Positions 1-4,541 of a stretch of 6,045 nucleotides of DNA are shown here, piece by piece (the stretch's first letter is position 1; the number at the start of each line of letters is the position of its first letter). The notes beneath the pieces were generated by a model that did not search any database, was not told the DNA's origin, and was given only the letters and a program-made list of their open reading frames with translations. Location: positions 1 through 6,045 of the forward strand of contig CAMLIA010000233.1 of NCBI GenBank assembly GCA_946479905.1. Direction: 5' to 3'. The translations under genes and the position numbers were made by a program. This DNA is from an uncultured Frankiales bacterium (GTDB lineage: Bacteria > Actinomycetota > Actinomycetes > Mycobacteriales > SCTD01).

Positions 1-157
1 CGTCGATGACCTGCTTGTCGATCGCGTCACCGACGCGCTTGTCGAGGTTGTCGGTCGGGCCGGCCTCACGGGTGGCGGCGTTGTAGGCGTCCCACCCGGC
101 GGCGACGGCGGCACGGACCTCGTCTGACACGGGGGCTTCGATGACTGCTCTGCTCAC
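1..157 (-). CDS. Hypothetical protein, 3' end cut by left window edge
   Basis: A minus-strand reading frame opens with GTG at 157 and stays open to base 1, giving 52 residues of an incomplete protein; the C-terminus lies outside the window. The start is supported by a GTGA overlap with the stop of the upstream gene (154-156) and by a good ribosome binding site, GGAAGGA, six bases before the GTG. The visible part begins MSRAVIEAPVSDEV and continues as an alanine- and charge-rich, probably helical segment (for example GWDAYNAATREAG and KRVGDAIDKQVID). No domain is recognised. It is the eleventh and last visible gene of the leftward early operon. Function unknown; coding status is fairly secure because frame, overlap and SD agree. 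Confidence 0.75.
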   Translation of the reverse strand, partial: MSRAVIEAPVSDEVRAAVAAGWDAYNAATREAGPTDNLDKRVGDAIDKQVID

Positions 158-444
158 AGCGCTTCCTTCCAGCGGTCGACGAGATGACCGAGCCACGTGT
201 CGGTGAACTCGGTGGTGCGGGACGGGTGCGGCCGCCAGTAGAGGGCGGTCTCGCAGGCCGGGGGGCCGGAGAACGGCGACGGGCCGGTCGAGGGAGAACA
301 TCCGCCGCCGCCCTCCGGTGTCTGGCCCGGTCCTGCCGCAGCTTCCCCACTACGGACAGGACCGGGGGTCAGGGTGACCTCGGTGCGCAGGCCGCGCGGC
401 ACCGAGGGGAACAGGGCCGCGAGGGCCCGGTGGATGTTCAGCAC
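154..444 (-). CDS. Hypothetical protein, 96 aa, with Pro/Gly-rich middle
   Basis: GTG start at 444 overlaps the stop of the preceding gene by 7 bases (438-444), so translation is probably coupled; no strong SD is seen. Residues 1-30 (LNIHRALAALFPSVPRGLRTEVTL) look structured, residues 31-63 are a low-complexity Gly/Pro/Ser linker (PEGGGGCSPSTGPSPFSGPP), and residues 64-96 form a compact aromatic and acidic tail (ETALYWRPHPSRTTEFTDTW, then LGHLVDRWKEAL). The tail with its Trp, Tyr and His residues is the part most likely to be conserved. Its stop overlaps the start of the next gene by 4 bases. No family is recognised. This is the least certain protein of the operon because of the linker and the weak start, but the unbroken chain of overlaps argues that it is real. 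Confidence 0.65.
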   Translation of the reverse strand: MLNIHRALAALFPSVPRGLRTEVTLTPGPVRSGEAAAGPGQTPEGGGGCSPSTGPSPFSGPPACETALYWRPHPSRTTEFTDTWLGHLVDRWKEAL

Positions 445-722
445 GGCCGGTCACCCGCCTCGACCAGGCGGAGCGCGCGCGGCGCGGTGCTGCTGCCGAG
501 CAGGACCGGGGTGTCCGGGTCCGCGTCAGCAGCTGCCTGCGCGGCCGCGGTGCGGATGTGCTCGACGTCGTGCAGGCCGAGCGGCCGACCCACCGTCGAC
601 ACCCCGCCGGAGACGACGCCGAGCTCCACCGAGTCAGCGACCGCGACCGCCGTGTCGACGTCCAGGACCAGGACCACCACACCAGGGGCGGTGTGCGCCG
701 TGATCGGGTTCAGGGCAGTCAC
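438..722 (-). CDS. Hypothetical protein, 94 aa
   Basis: GTG start at 722 overlaps the upstream stop as GTGA (719-722); a G-rich GAGGGTGG lies further upstream as a possible ribosome site. The protein is valine-rich near the N-terminus (PGVVVLVLDVDTAVAVAD at residues 13-30, then VELGVVSGGVSTVG), which predicts several beta strands, followed by a helix around residues 52-68 (DVEHIRTAAAQAAADAD) and a short strand PVLLGSS. It has no signal peptide; the hydrophobic run carries Asp residues, so it is unlikely to be a membrane segment. No known family is recognised. Its position within the early operon suggests an early phage function, which cannot be specified. Confidence 0.75.
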   Translation of the reverse strand: MTALNPITAHTAPGVVVLVLDVDTAVAVADSVELGVVSGGVSTVGRPLGLHDVEHIRTAAAQAAADADPDTPVLLGSSTAPRALRLVEAGDRPC

Positions 723-958
723 GACCGACCACCACCCTCAGCGGGCGGTGTGCGCAGGGTTGGACGCCGCGACGCAGGCGACATGGACCCCTTGACGGCG
801 ATCGGGGCGCACCACGGTGAACCGTCAGCAGGCGGGTTGTCGCGGTGCTCGCAGAACGGCCACGTCGCCACGCGCCCGCAGGTGCGACACACGTCGATCA
901 CCCAAGAGGTCGGGAACGGCTGCGCCTTCTCGGTCGCTGGCTTGTGGTCATTCGGCAT
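719..958 (-). CDS. Small Cys-rich protein, probable zinc ribbon, 79 aa
   Basis: ATG start at 958 is preceded by a strong ribosome site (GAGGAGG, six bases upstream) and overlaps the end of the upstream gene by 11 bases. Residues 20-50 hold C24-x2-C27, C36-x-H38 and C50 (VCRTCGRVATWPFCEHRDN, then WC), a spacing consistent with one metal-binding ribbon or knuckle. The C-terminal third is Pro/Ser/Arg-rich and probably disordered. Short proteins with a CRTCG...WPFCEH pattern are, to my knowledge, common unnamed ORFs in actinobacterial phages and prophages. Zinc binding is inferred from the Cys/His pattern; the partner, nucleic acid or protein, is unknown. Confidence 0.8.
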   Translation of the reverse strand: MPNDHKPATEKAQPFPTSWVIDVCRTCGRVATWPFCEHRDNPPADGSPWCAPIAVKGSMSPASRRPTLRTPPAEGGGRS

Positions 959-1217
959 GGTCGGCCTCCTCGATGGTCACGGCCGGGTGGTAGTGCGGGA
1001 CGGCCTCGTCGAGCTGGCGCTGCACGAGGCGCTGCCAGTCCTCGGGCTGGTGTCCCCAGCCGGGGATCGGGTCGAGGTCGGCCTCAACGACGAGCCGGAC
1101 GCGGCGCTTCGGGAACAGGCGAGCGATCAGCTCAGCGGGGTCCGGGAGTGCGGAATCGGGACGCGGCGTTCCGGTGGTCTGTCCGGAAACCGCTTCCTCG
1201 GCGTTCGGCTCAGCCAC
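948..1217 (-). CDS. Hypothetical protein, 89 aa
   Basis: GTG start at 1217 was chosen because GAGGAGG lies about seven bases upstream and the overlap with the previous gene is short (8 bases, 1210-1217); the frame is open to 1430, but those bases belong to the previous gene. Residues 1-27 are Ala/Pro/Ser-rich and probably flexible. Residues 35-89 form the core: RRVRLVVEADLDPIPGWGH (strand), PEDWQRLVQRQLDEAVPHY (helix) and HPAVTIEEADHAE (strand), giving a beta-alpha-beta pattern. This strand-helix-strand layout with DPIPGWGH and EDWQ is familiar from unnamed small proteins of actinobacteriophage genomes, but I know of no assigned function. Cytoplasmic; no Cys, no membrane segment. Confidence 0.8.
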   Translation of the reverse strand: MAEPNAEEAVSGQTTGTPRPDSALPDPAELIARLFPKRRVRLVVEADLDPIPGWGHQPEDWQRLVQRQLDEAVPHYHPAVTIEEADHAE

Positions 1218-1449
1218 GACGCACCTCCTCGGTGTCGTCGTCGCGGGGCGGGAGGGCGATGATCCGCGGCCGCAGCCGCGCCCGGAGCTGGTCGTTCTCG
1301 TCCTCGAGGTCCTCCGCCCACTCCCGCCACACGTCGGCGCGGGTGTTCGCGTCCGCGACCAAGGCGCCGGCGACGAGGAACCCGAGGAACACCAGCACCC
1401 AGCGGACCGCGTACACGGCCTCCAGGACACGGTCGAGGTACTCGGTCAT
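1210..1449 (-). CDS. Single-pass membrane protein with cytoplasmic-type coiled-coil tail, 79 aa
   Basis: ATG start at 1449 forms an ATGA overlap with the preceding stop (1446-1448); a run of seven G lies about seven bases upstream. After a short polar N-terminus, residues 13-32 (YAVRWVLVFLGFLVAGALVA) make one strong transmembrane helix. Residues 41-61 (WREWAEDLEDENDQLRARL) are amphipathic with Leu at heptad-like spacing and read as a short coiled coil, followed by a charged tail (PPRDDDTEEVRRG). No signal-peptidase motif is obvious, so it is probably a bitopic anchor. The size and topology recall holin-like or exclusion proteins, but the placement in an early operon away from any endolysin speaks against a holin. 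The role is unknown. Confidence 0.8.
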   Translation of the reverse strand: MTEYLDRVLEAVYAVRWVLVFLGFLVAGALVADANTRADVWREWAEDLEDENDQLRARLRPRIIALPPRDDDTEEVRRG

Positions 1450-1670
1450 GCCGCCACCCCCCCGGCTCGGAGGATGTCGAGGATCCGGTCGGTGTGGGCG
1501 CGGCACATGTCGTACACCCGGCGCGCTTCGGCACAGACCTCCGGGTCGAGAGCACGGCCGGCACCGACGGCGTACGTCAGGAACGAGGCCCGCTGGTTGA
1601 TCTGGATCGCCAGACCCGCCTCGGTGAGCGGGCTGTACGGCAGGGCGCTGGTGGCGCTTCCGGTGCTCAT
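1446..1670 (-). CDS. Hypothetical helical protein, 74 aa
   Basis: ATG start at 1670 overlaps the previous stop as ATGA (1667-1670); no good SD is seen, so coupling probably drives translation. The protein appears all-helical: LTEAGLAIQINQRASFLTYA at residues 15-34 and DPEVCAEARRVYDMCRAHTD at 42-61, ending in ILDILRAGGVAA. Cys46 and Cys56 are ten residues apart on the second helix and do not form a metal motif. It has no transmembrane segment or known domain. The following gene begins inside its stop codon, placing it in the middle of a tightly coupled set. Confidence 0.78.
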   Translation of the reverse strand: MSTGSATSALPYSPLTEAGLAIQINQRASFLTYAVGAGRALDPEVCAEARRVYDMCRAHTDRILDILRAGGVAA

Positions 1671-2311
1671 GCCGGCACCGCCGTCCGGCTACCAGCCTGG
1701 GCGAGCTTGCGGAGTGCCGCGGTCGCGTCGGCTCCCTCGACCGTCTGGCCATCGGGCCAGGAGTGGAGCCGGGCCTTGTGGAACGCGCGGCCGCGCTGGC
1801 CGCGCGCCCAGCCGATCACGCCGACCTCGACACCGTCGCGGTAGACCAGCCAGTCCGACATGTCGCGGCCGAACGACTCCACGACGCTGATCTGCTGGGC
1901 GACCAGGTCCCCGGCCGCGAGCGGCACAGGGTTGACCCGGCGGACGTCCTTCTCGGTGCGGGTGCCCTCCCACTCCATGACCCGGCCGCAGCGGACACAG
2001 GTCAGGACGGAGCGGAAGTCGTACTCGTAGCCGACGAACCCGTCGGTGTGCGGCTCCCCGACCGCGCGCTCGATGGTCGACTCGATGATGTCGAAGAGGT
2101 GCCGTCCGTCGGGGCAGCGGTCGTCGACGTAGGGGGAGTGCCCGGCGACCCGCGGCTCGTGGCGCTCGGAGTAGCCGTGACCCCAGTCGTACAGCGGCGT
2201 CGGGACTCGGCCGTCACGCACGTAGGTGATCCGCTCGACGAGCTCGCCGCTGGTGCGCTCGTGGGGCGGCAGCACCATCGGGGTGTTACTGGTGGTCATC
2301 GGCTTCGTCAT
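1667..2311 (-). CDS. Hypothetical protein, 214 aa, with a CxxC motif
   Basis: ATG at 2311 is chosen over the much longer upstream frame (open to 2749) because AGAGGA lies eight bases upstream and the extension would overlap the previous gene. The first residues are polar (MTKPMTTSNTPMVLPP). The body contains DDRCPDGRHLFDIIESTIER (about residues 68-87), a single Cys pair CVRCGRVMEWEG (about 106-117), and a C-terminal beta-rich module with PLAAGDLVAQQISVVESF, WLVYRDGVEVGVIGWARG and FHKARLHSWPDGQTV. C71 in CPDGRH may supply a further ligand to the Cys pair, which would make a small metal site; this is inference. No enzyme motif is seen. It opens the second half of the leftward operon after a 95-bp gap, the only substantial gap in it. 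Confidence 0.82.
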   Translation of the reverse strand: MTKPMTTSNTPMVLPPHERTSGELVERITYVRDGRVPTPLYDWGHGYSERHEPRVAGHSPYVDDRCPDGRHLFDIIESTIERAVGEPHTDGFVGYEYDFRSVLTCVRCGRVMEWEGTRTEKDVRRVNPVPLAAGDLVAQQISVVESFGRDMSDWLVYRDGVEVGVIGWARGQRGRAFHKARLHSWPDGQTVEGADATAALRKLAQAGSRTAVPA

Positions 2312-2406
2312 GAGACGATTCCTCTCGTTCAGGAGGCCTGGTTGCTTCGCGTCGCAGTGAGAGCAGCCGGGCCTCCGGCTTTCGTTGGGACTTCCGTGCT
2401 GGGGGG
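2312..2406 (-). other. Only non-coding gap inside the early operon, with a GC hairpin
   Basis: These 95 bases separate the two halves of the leftward operon. They hold a perfect 6-bp inverted repeat AGCCGG-GCCT-CCGGCT at 2365-2380, about 26 bases past the upstream stop codon, and the ribosome site AGAGGA for the gene starting at 2311. On the transcribed minus strand the hairpin is followed by GCTCTCACT, without a U run, so it is not a classical terminator; it could be a partial terminator, an RNA-processing point or an mRNA stabiliser. I see no convincing -10/-35 pair here, so a separate promoter for the downstream genes is possible but not shown. Confidence 0.45.
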
Positions 2407-3096
2407 CTAGGCGCTGTCGAGCAGCTCCCGCTCGTGGGGCATCAGGTACTGGTTGTTGAGGCGCCGGTCGATCGCCCGGTCGATCGCGGCGCCCTTCGCA
2501 CGGGCGGCGAGGATCTGCGCGTCGCGCTGGGCGTCGACCTCCCGCTTGATCGCGGCGGCCTCGATCTCCTCCGGGGTCCGCTCCGCCGCGACCATGACCC
2601 GCCGTTGGCGGAGGAGCTCGACCTCGAAGTCGTACCGGGCCTGCCGCTTCCCGGCCTCTGCCGGGCGGCGCATCGAGTGGACGTCGATGAACCCGTGGAC
2701 CACCGACGCGACGAACGCGACCCGACGGTTCTCCTCGACCGTCCGGCACATGGCCAGCGCGACGACCAGGTCCCCGAGGGTCACACCGTTCAGGCCGCCG
2801 TACGCGCGGAGGAAGTCGTCACGGGAGACCGGCTGCGAGGCCCGACGCGCAACGGCAGACAGACGGGCCTCGCAGCGGCCGCACAGGTGCCGGCCACCGA
2901 GCTCGAGCACGCTGACGTCGCGCTCGAGCACCGACAGCCGACGGGTGCGTGCGGAACAGACCGTCCGGGCGGCACGGGGGACAAACCACCCGGACGGGGT
3001 CAGGGGGCCGGCGTAGACGTGGAACACGTCCGAGCCGGGACGGTGAACGAGGGACGCGTGGAGACGGGCTGCGACCAGGCCGACGTGGCGGCTCAT
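2407..3096 (-). CDS. Hypothetical protein, 229 aa, N-terminal Cys motif and C-terminal coiled coil
   Basis: ATG at 3096 overlaps the previous stop as ATGA (3093-3096); the frame remains open to 3285, but that stretch is used by the upstream gene. Residues 24-79 hold a possible metal knuckle: H26, C47 (TVCSARTRRL) and C72-x2-C75 (GGRHLCGRCEARL). The middle, about residues 90-140, looks alpha-helical and hydrophobic (GLNGVTLGDLVVALAM, VAFVASVVHGFIDVH) without being a clear membrane helix. Residues 150-225 are long, charged helices rich in Arg, Glu and Ala (FEVELLRQRRVMVAAERTPE, then REVDAQRDAQILAARAKGAA), likely a coiled coil. This layout is consistent with a nucleic-acid or protein-binding scaffold. 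No known family is assigned. Confidence 0.82.
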   Translation of the reverse strand: MSRHVGLVAARLHASLVHRPGSDVFHVYAGPLTPSGWFVPRAARTVCSARTRRLSVLERDVSVLELGGRHLCGRCEARLSAVARRASQPVSRDDFLRAYGGLNGVTLGDLVVALAMCRTVEENRRVAFVASVVHGFIDVHSMRRPAEAGKRQARYDFEVELLRQRRVMVAAERTPEEIEAAAIKREVDAQRDAQILAARAKGAAIDRAIDRRLNNQYLMPHERELLDSA

Positions 3097-3338
3097 GCCG
3101 CACCCGTCCATCCGGCGCGGACGAGCGCACCGAGCGCCGGGAAGTCCTGCCCGACCTTCGCGACCGCGACGTCGAGTACCTTCGCCTCGGGAGCACGTGA
3201 CGCCTTGCCCACGCGGACGCCACTGGCGAGCTTCTTGCGGTTCGCCCGGTAGTTCCGCAGATAGGCGCTGTTCGCGCTCTTGCACTCAGCGCAGCGGCAG
3301 CCCTGGACGTAGCGGGAGGTGGTGCCGTGGGGGCTCAT
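3093..3338 (-). CDS. Small Cys-motif basic protein, 81 aa
   Basis: ATG at 3338 overlaps the excisionase-like gene's stop as ATGA (3335-3338), with GGAGG four bases upstream. Residues 4-34 contain HGTTSRYVQGCRCAECKSAN followed by SAYLRNYRANRKK: a C-x-C-x2-C cluster with a nearby His, then a basic helix. Small proteins with the pattern HGT..RY..GCRC..C..A...Y.R are, from general knowledge, recurrent unnamed ORFs in actinobacterial phages. The rest (residues 45-81, EAKVLDVAVAKVGQDFPALG) is a short mixed helix. A metal-stabilised nucleic-acid-binding fold is a reasonable guess from the Cys cluster and basic helix. It sits between the excisionase-like gene and the 229-aa protein and is coupled to both. 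Confidence 0.82.
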   Translation of the reverse strand: MSPHGTTSRYVQGCRCAECKSANSAYLRNYRANRKKLASGVRVGKASRAPEAKVLDVAVAKVGQDFPALGALVRAGWTGAA

Positions 3339-3520
3339 GACACCTCCACGGTGGTGACGGGCCGCAGCATCGCCTCGACGTCAGCCCGGCGTACCCGCAA
3401 GAGCCGGGAGTTCTCGATCCGCGCGGCCGGCAGCGTGCCGTCCGAGATGCGCCGGCGCACCGTGTCGACAGACACGCCGAGGATCTTGGCGGCGTCCTGG
3501 ATGCTGATGCGCTCAGTCAT
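3335..3520 (-). CDS. Excisionase-like HTH DNA-binding protein (probable recombination directionality factor)
   Basis: The 61-aa protein starts at ATG 3520, overlapping the Cro-like gene's stop as ATGA (3517-3520); the much longer open frame upstream covers the control region and is not coding. Residues 4-49 match the excisionase/MerR-type winged HTH pattern of small Xis proteins: SIQDAAKILGVSVDTVRRRI (helix-turn-helix) then SDGTLPAARIENSRLLRVRR (wing) and ADVEAMLRP. Proteins of this class bind beside the attachment site and turn a tyrosine integrase toward excision. Linkage to an integrase and the position as second gene of the operon, expressed when repression fails, fit that role. A plain transcription regulator of the same fold is the alternative. 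Confidence 0.87.
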   Translation of the reverse strand: MTERISIQDAAKILGVSVDTVRRRISDGTLPAARIENSRLLRVRRADVEAMLRPVTTVEVS

Positions 3521-3798
3521 GCCGCACGCGTCCGGGGCTCGTAGCTCGTGGTGACGGCTCCGCTGCCACAGCCGAAGGCGAGGGCGATTGCCGCGAGCAA
3601 CTCCTGGGACGCGCCCCGGTGACCGTTCTCGATCGCCGACAGCGTGCCGCGGGAGACCTCCATGCCGCTGACTTCCTTGATGCGCTGGGCGAGTCCCTCG
3701 AGAGTGATCCCGACCGCCGTCCGGACATCCCGCAGGGCCATGTGCGGCGGCGTGACCCGGGGGCGTTCCTTCGGCTCTGGGTACCTCGGATTGGGCAT
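3517..3798 (-). CDS. Cro-like XRE-family HTH regulator
   Basis: A 93-aa protein and first gene of the leftward operon, divergent from the candidate repressor. After a basic, proline-rich N-terminal arm (residues 1-19), residues 21-76 form an XRE/Cro-CI HTH domain: MALRDVRTAVGITLEGLAQR, then EVSRGTLSAIENGHRGASQE (recognition helix about 49-57) and LLAAIALAFGC. The tail SGAVTTSYEPR is typical of small actinobacterial XRE proteins. It has no dimerisation or peptidase domain beyond the HTH. The start ATG 3798 falls about where a transcript from the predicted promoter (TTGTCT-16-TAAGGT) would begin, so the mRNA may be leaderless; a weak AAGG seven bases upstream is the alternative. Position and size suggest a Cro role, meaning lytic commitment by repressing the divergent gene. 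Confidence 0.87.
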   Translation of the reverse strand: MPNPRYPEPKERPRVTPPHMALRDVRTAVGITLEGLAQRIKEVSGMEVSRGTLSAIENGHRGASQELLAAIALAFGCGSGAVTTSYEPRTRAA

Positions 3799-3804
3799 GC
3801 GGCA

Positions 3805-3832
3805 ACCTTACGGCAAACATGCCGAAAGACAA
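3805..3832 (-). promoter_or_regulatory. Predicted leftward early promoter with operator in its spacer
   Basis: Reading the minus strand, TTGTCT (3832-3827) and TAAGGT (3810-3805) are separated by 16 bases and resemble sigma-70-type -35 and -10 boxes. The start of transcription would fall at about 3798-3799, at the ATG of the Cro-like gene, predicting a leaderless or nearly leaderless mRNA. The spacer contains the inverted repeat CGGCA-AACA-TGCCG (3811-3824), so a bound dimer would block RNA polymerase. The assignment rests on pattern alone. Confidence 0.5.
3811..3824. promoter_or_regulatory. Candidate operator, CGGCA-N4-TGCCG inverted repeat
   Basis: CGGCAAACATGCCG has perfect 5-bp arms around a 4-bp centre. 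It contains one of the repeated CGGCAAAC half-sites and lies exactly between the predicted -35 and -10 of the leftward promoter. This is the most likely site where the immunity repressor shuts off the early operon. Confidence 0.55.
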
Positions 3833-3925
3833 CCCCCAACACGCGGCAAACTTTCTGACCTGCTGAATCTCAGGCATGTCGTTCGCGACCTGCGCAAACT
3901 CCAGCGCTGTTGTTTGCCAAACTGG

Positions 3926-3931
3926 TCTAAT
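3926..3931 (+). promoter_or_regulatory. Possible -10 element of the repressor promoter
   Basis: TCTAAT matches TATAAT at five of six bases and lies 31 bases before the repressor ATG, between the two reverse half-sites. No good -35 box is found at the usual distance, so a regulated or activator-dependent promoter, or another start such as TTGCCA at 3914-3919 acting as a -35, remains possible. Confidence 0.35.
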
Positions 3932-3936
3932 GTTTG

Positions 3937-3949
3937 CCGAAACTTTCGG
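3937..3949. promoter_or_regulatory. Candidate operator, perfect palindrome CCGAAA-C-TTTCGG
   Basis: Perfect 6-bp arms around a single central base, overlapping the last CGGCAAAC-type half-site and located 13 bases before the repressor start codon. It lies where the repressor transcript would begin, a natural place for Cro-type repression or repressor autoregulation. A partial copy, AAACTTTC, recurs at 3848-3855 beside another half-site. Confidence 0.5.
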
Positions 3950-3962
3950 GCAGTCTGGTCCC

Positions 3963-4340
3963 ATGTCTGCCGACCAGTACGACGCCGAGCGCTTCCGGGA
4001 GATCGTCATGGCTCGCGTGAAGAAGCTCGGCCTGACCAGCGACAAGATCGCCAGGACAGGCGGACCCTCCACCACGACCATGTCCAAGATCCGCAAGGCC
4101 GACCCGAAGCTCCCCCGCGGCGACACCTACGAGAAGCTCGACAAGGCACTGCGCTGGAAGGAAGGCAGCGCGAGGCGCGTGGCCGTGTTCAACGGCGACC
4201 CCGTCGAGCTCCCGGCCGGCCTCGAGCTGGAAGAGGCCCTGGCGGAGGTCAAGAGCGCCGGACTCAGCGAGACCACGCGCCGGATGATCCTCGAAGCGTG
4301 GGAGGTCGACCCTGACCGCGAGCGAAAGGGGTCTGCATAA
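3963..4340 (+). CDS. Probable immunity repressor, HTH protein, 125 aa
   Basis: ATG 3963 is preferred over in-frame upstream ATGs at 3876 and 3930, which lie in the operator region and would add an atypical N-terminus; no clear SD precedes it. Residues 8-45 hold an HTH (RFREIVMARVKKLGLTSDKI, then STTTMSKIRKA as recognition helix), and residues 54-78 (DTYEKLDKALRWKEGSARRV) match the segment after the HTH in actinobacterial XRE-like regulators that carry a LDxALGWxPGSARRV-type motif. Residues 85-116 form a second helical part (LELEEALAEVKSAGLSETTR, then RMILEAWEVD), possibly for dimerisation. There is no LexA/S24 peptidase domain, so RecA-stimulated self-cleavage is not expected. Divergence from the early operon and a position toward the integrase support an immunity role. 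Confidence 0.78.
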   Translation: MSADQYDAERFREIVMARVKKLGLTSDKIARTGGPSTTTMSKIRKADPKLPRGDTYEKLDKALRWKEGSARRVAVFNGDPVELPAGLELEEALAEVKSAGLSETTRRMILEAWEVDPDRERKGSA

Positions 4341-4541
4341 CCTCGTCGACAGAGACTCGAACAAGCGGCCCGGCCGTCCCTTGTCCACTATCAGGGAGCG
4401 GCGGGCCTGTCTATTGGACCTTCGACGTAGCACGAACGGACAGGTCAAGTCCGATGCGGGGTCAGCCGATCATGGTTTATCCAGCACCCTCCAGCAGAGG
4501 GGGGTGAAAGTGGGGGACGGGTCGTCAGTATCACGGGGAGA
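4341..4541. other. Non-coding stretch after the repressor; possible attP region
   Basis: About 200 bases without a convincing gene on either strand. It contains the long hairpin at 4367-4407, a 5-bp inverted repeat CGGAC-N7-GTCCG at 4437-4453, a 10-bp-spaced direct repeat TCCAGCA (4480-4486 and 4490-4496), and a G-rich run leading to the next gene. The string GACTCGAAC near 4355 faintly recalls an inverted T-psi-C loop of a tRNA, but the flanking bases do not form a T-arm, so an att core is not established. Between immunity gene and integrase is a plausible place for attP; the other option is upstream of the integrase, outside the window. Confidence 0.35.
4367..4407 (+). terminator. Hairpin after the repressor gene, probable terminator
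   Basis: Arms GGCCCGGCCGTCCCT (4367-4381) and AGGGAGCGGCGGGCC (4393-4407) pair with 12 of 15 positions around an 11-base loop; a one-base bulge improves it further. It begins 26 bases after the repressor stop and is followed by TGTCTATTGG, with no U run, as is common for actinobacterial terminators. It should limit read-through into the membrane-protein gene, but it could also be an attachment-site structure. Confidence 0.5.

Larger units (their letters stand above)
3799..3962. promoter_or_regulatory. Divergent control region (genetic switch) between Cro-like gene and repressor
   Basis: This 164-bp non-coding stretch separates the two divergent HTH genes and is visibly richer in A/T than its surroundings. 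It carries half-sites CGGCAAAC at 3811-3818 and 3844-3851 on the plus strand, CGGCAACC at 3800-3807, and reverse copies GTTTGCCA at 3912-3919 and GTTTGCCG at 3932-3939. The 10-mer ATGTTTGCCG occurs once toward each gene (minus strand 3820-3811; plus strand 3930-3939), so the layout is roughly mirror-symmetric. A perfect palindrome CCGAAA-C-TTTCGG lies at 3937-3949. This is the expected architecture of overlapping operators and promoters for a repressor/Cro pair. Which protein binds which site cannot be told from sequence. Confidence 0.8.

Noticed and set aside
184..795. Plus-strand open frame of 203 codons at the left end
   Set aside because: It runs antisense across several overlapping minus-strand genes, has Ser/Thr/Arg-rich low-complexity translation and breaks the operon pattern.
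1763..2410. Plus-strand open frame of 215 codons
   Set aside because: Antisense to the 214-aa minus-strand gene, which has a proper SD and structured translation.
2434..3252. Plus-strand open frame of 272 codons
   Set aside because: Antisense to the 229-aa and 81-aa minus-strand genes; the overlap chain supports the minus strand.
3876..3962. N-terminal extension of the repressor from ATG 3876 or ATG 3930
   Set aside because: It would place coding sequence over the operators and the -10-like element, and the added residues look random.
3335..4126. Long 263-codon version of the excisionase-like gene
   Set aside because: The extension would cross the XRE gene, the control region and part of the repressor; only the last 61 codons match an Xis protein, and ATG 3520 has an ATGA overlap.
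4350..4366. tRNA-like string GACTCGAAC as a tRNA remnant or att core
   Set aside because: The flanks do not pair as a T-arm and no acceptor stem or CCA-like end follows; too weak to annotate.
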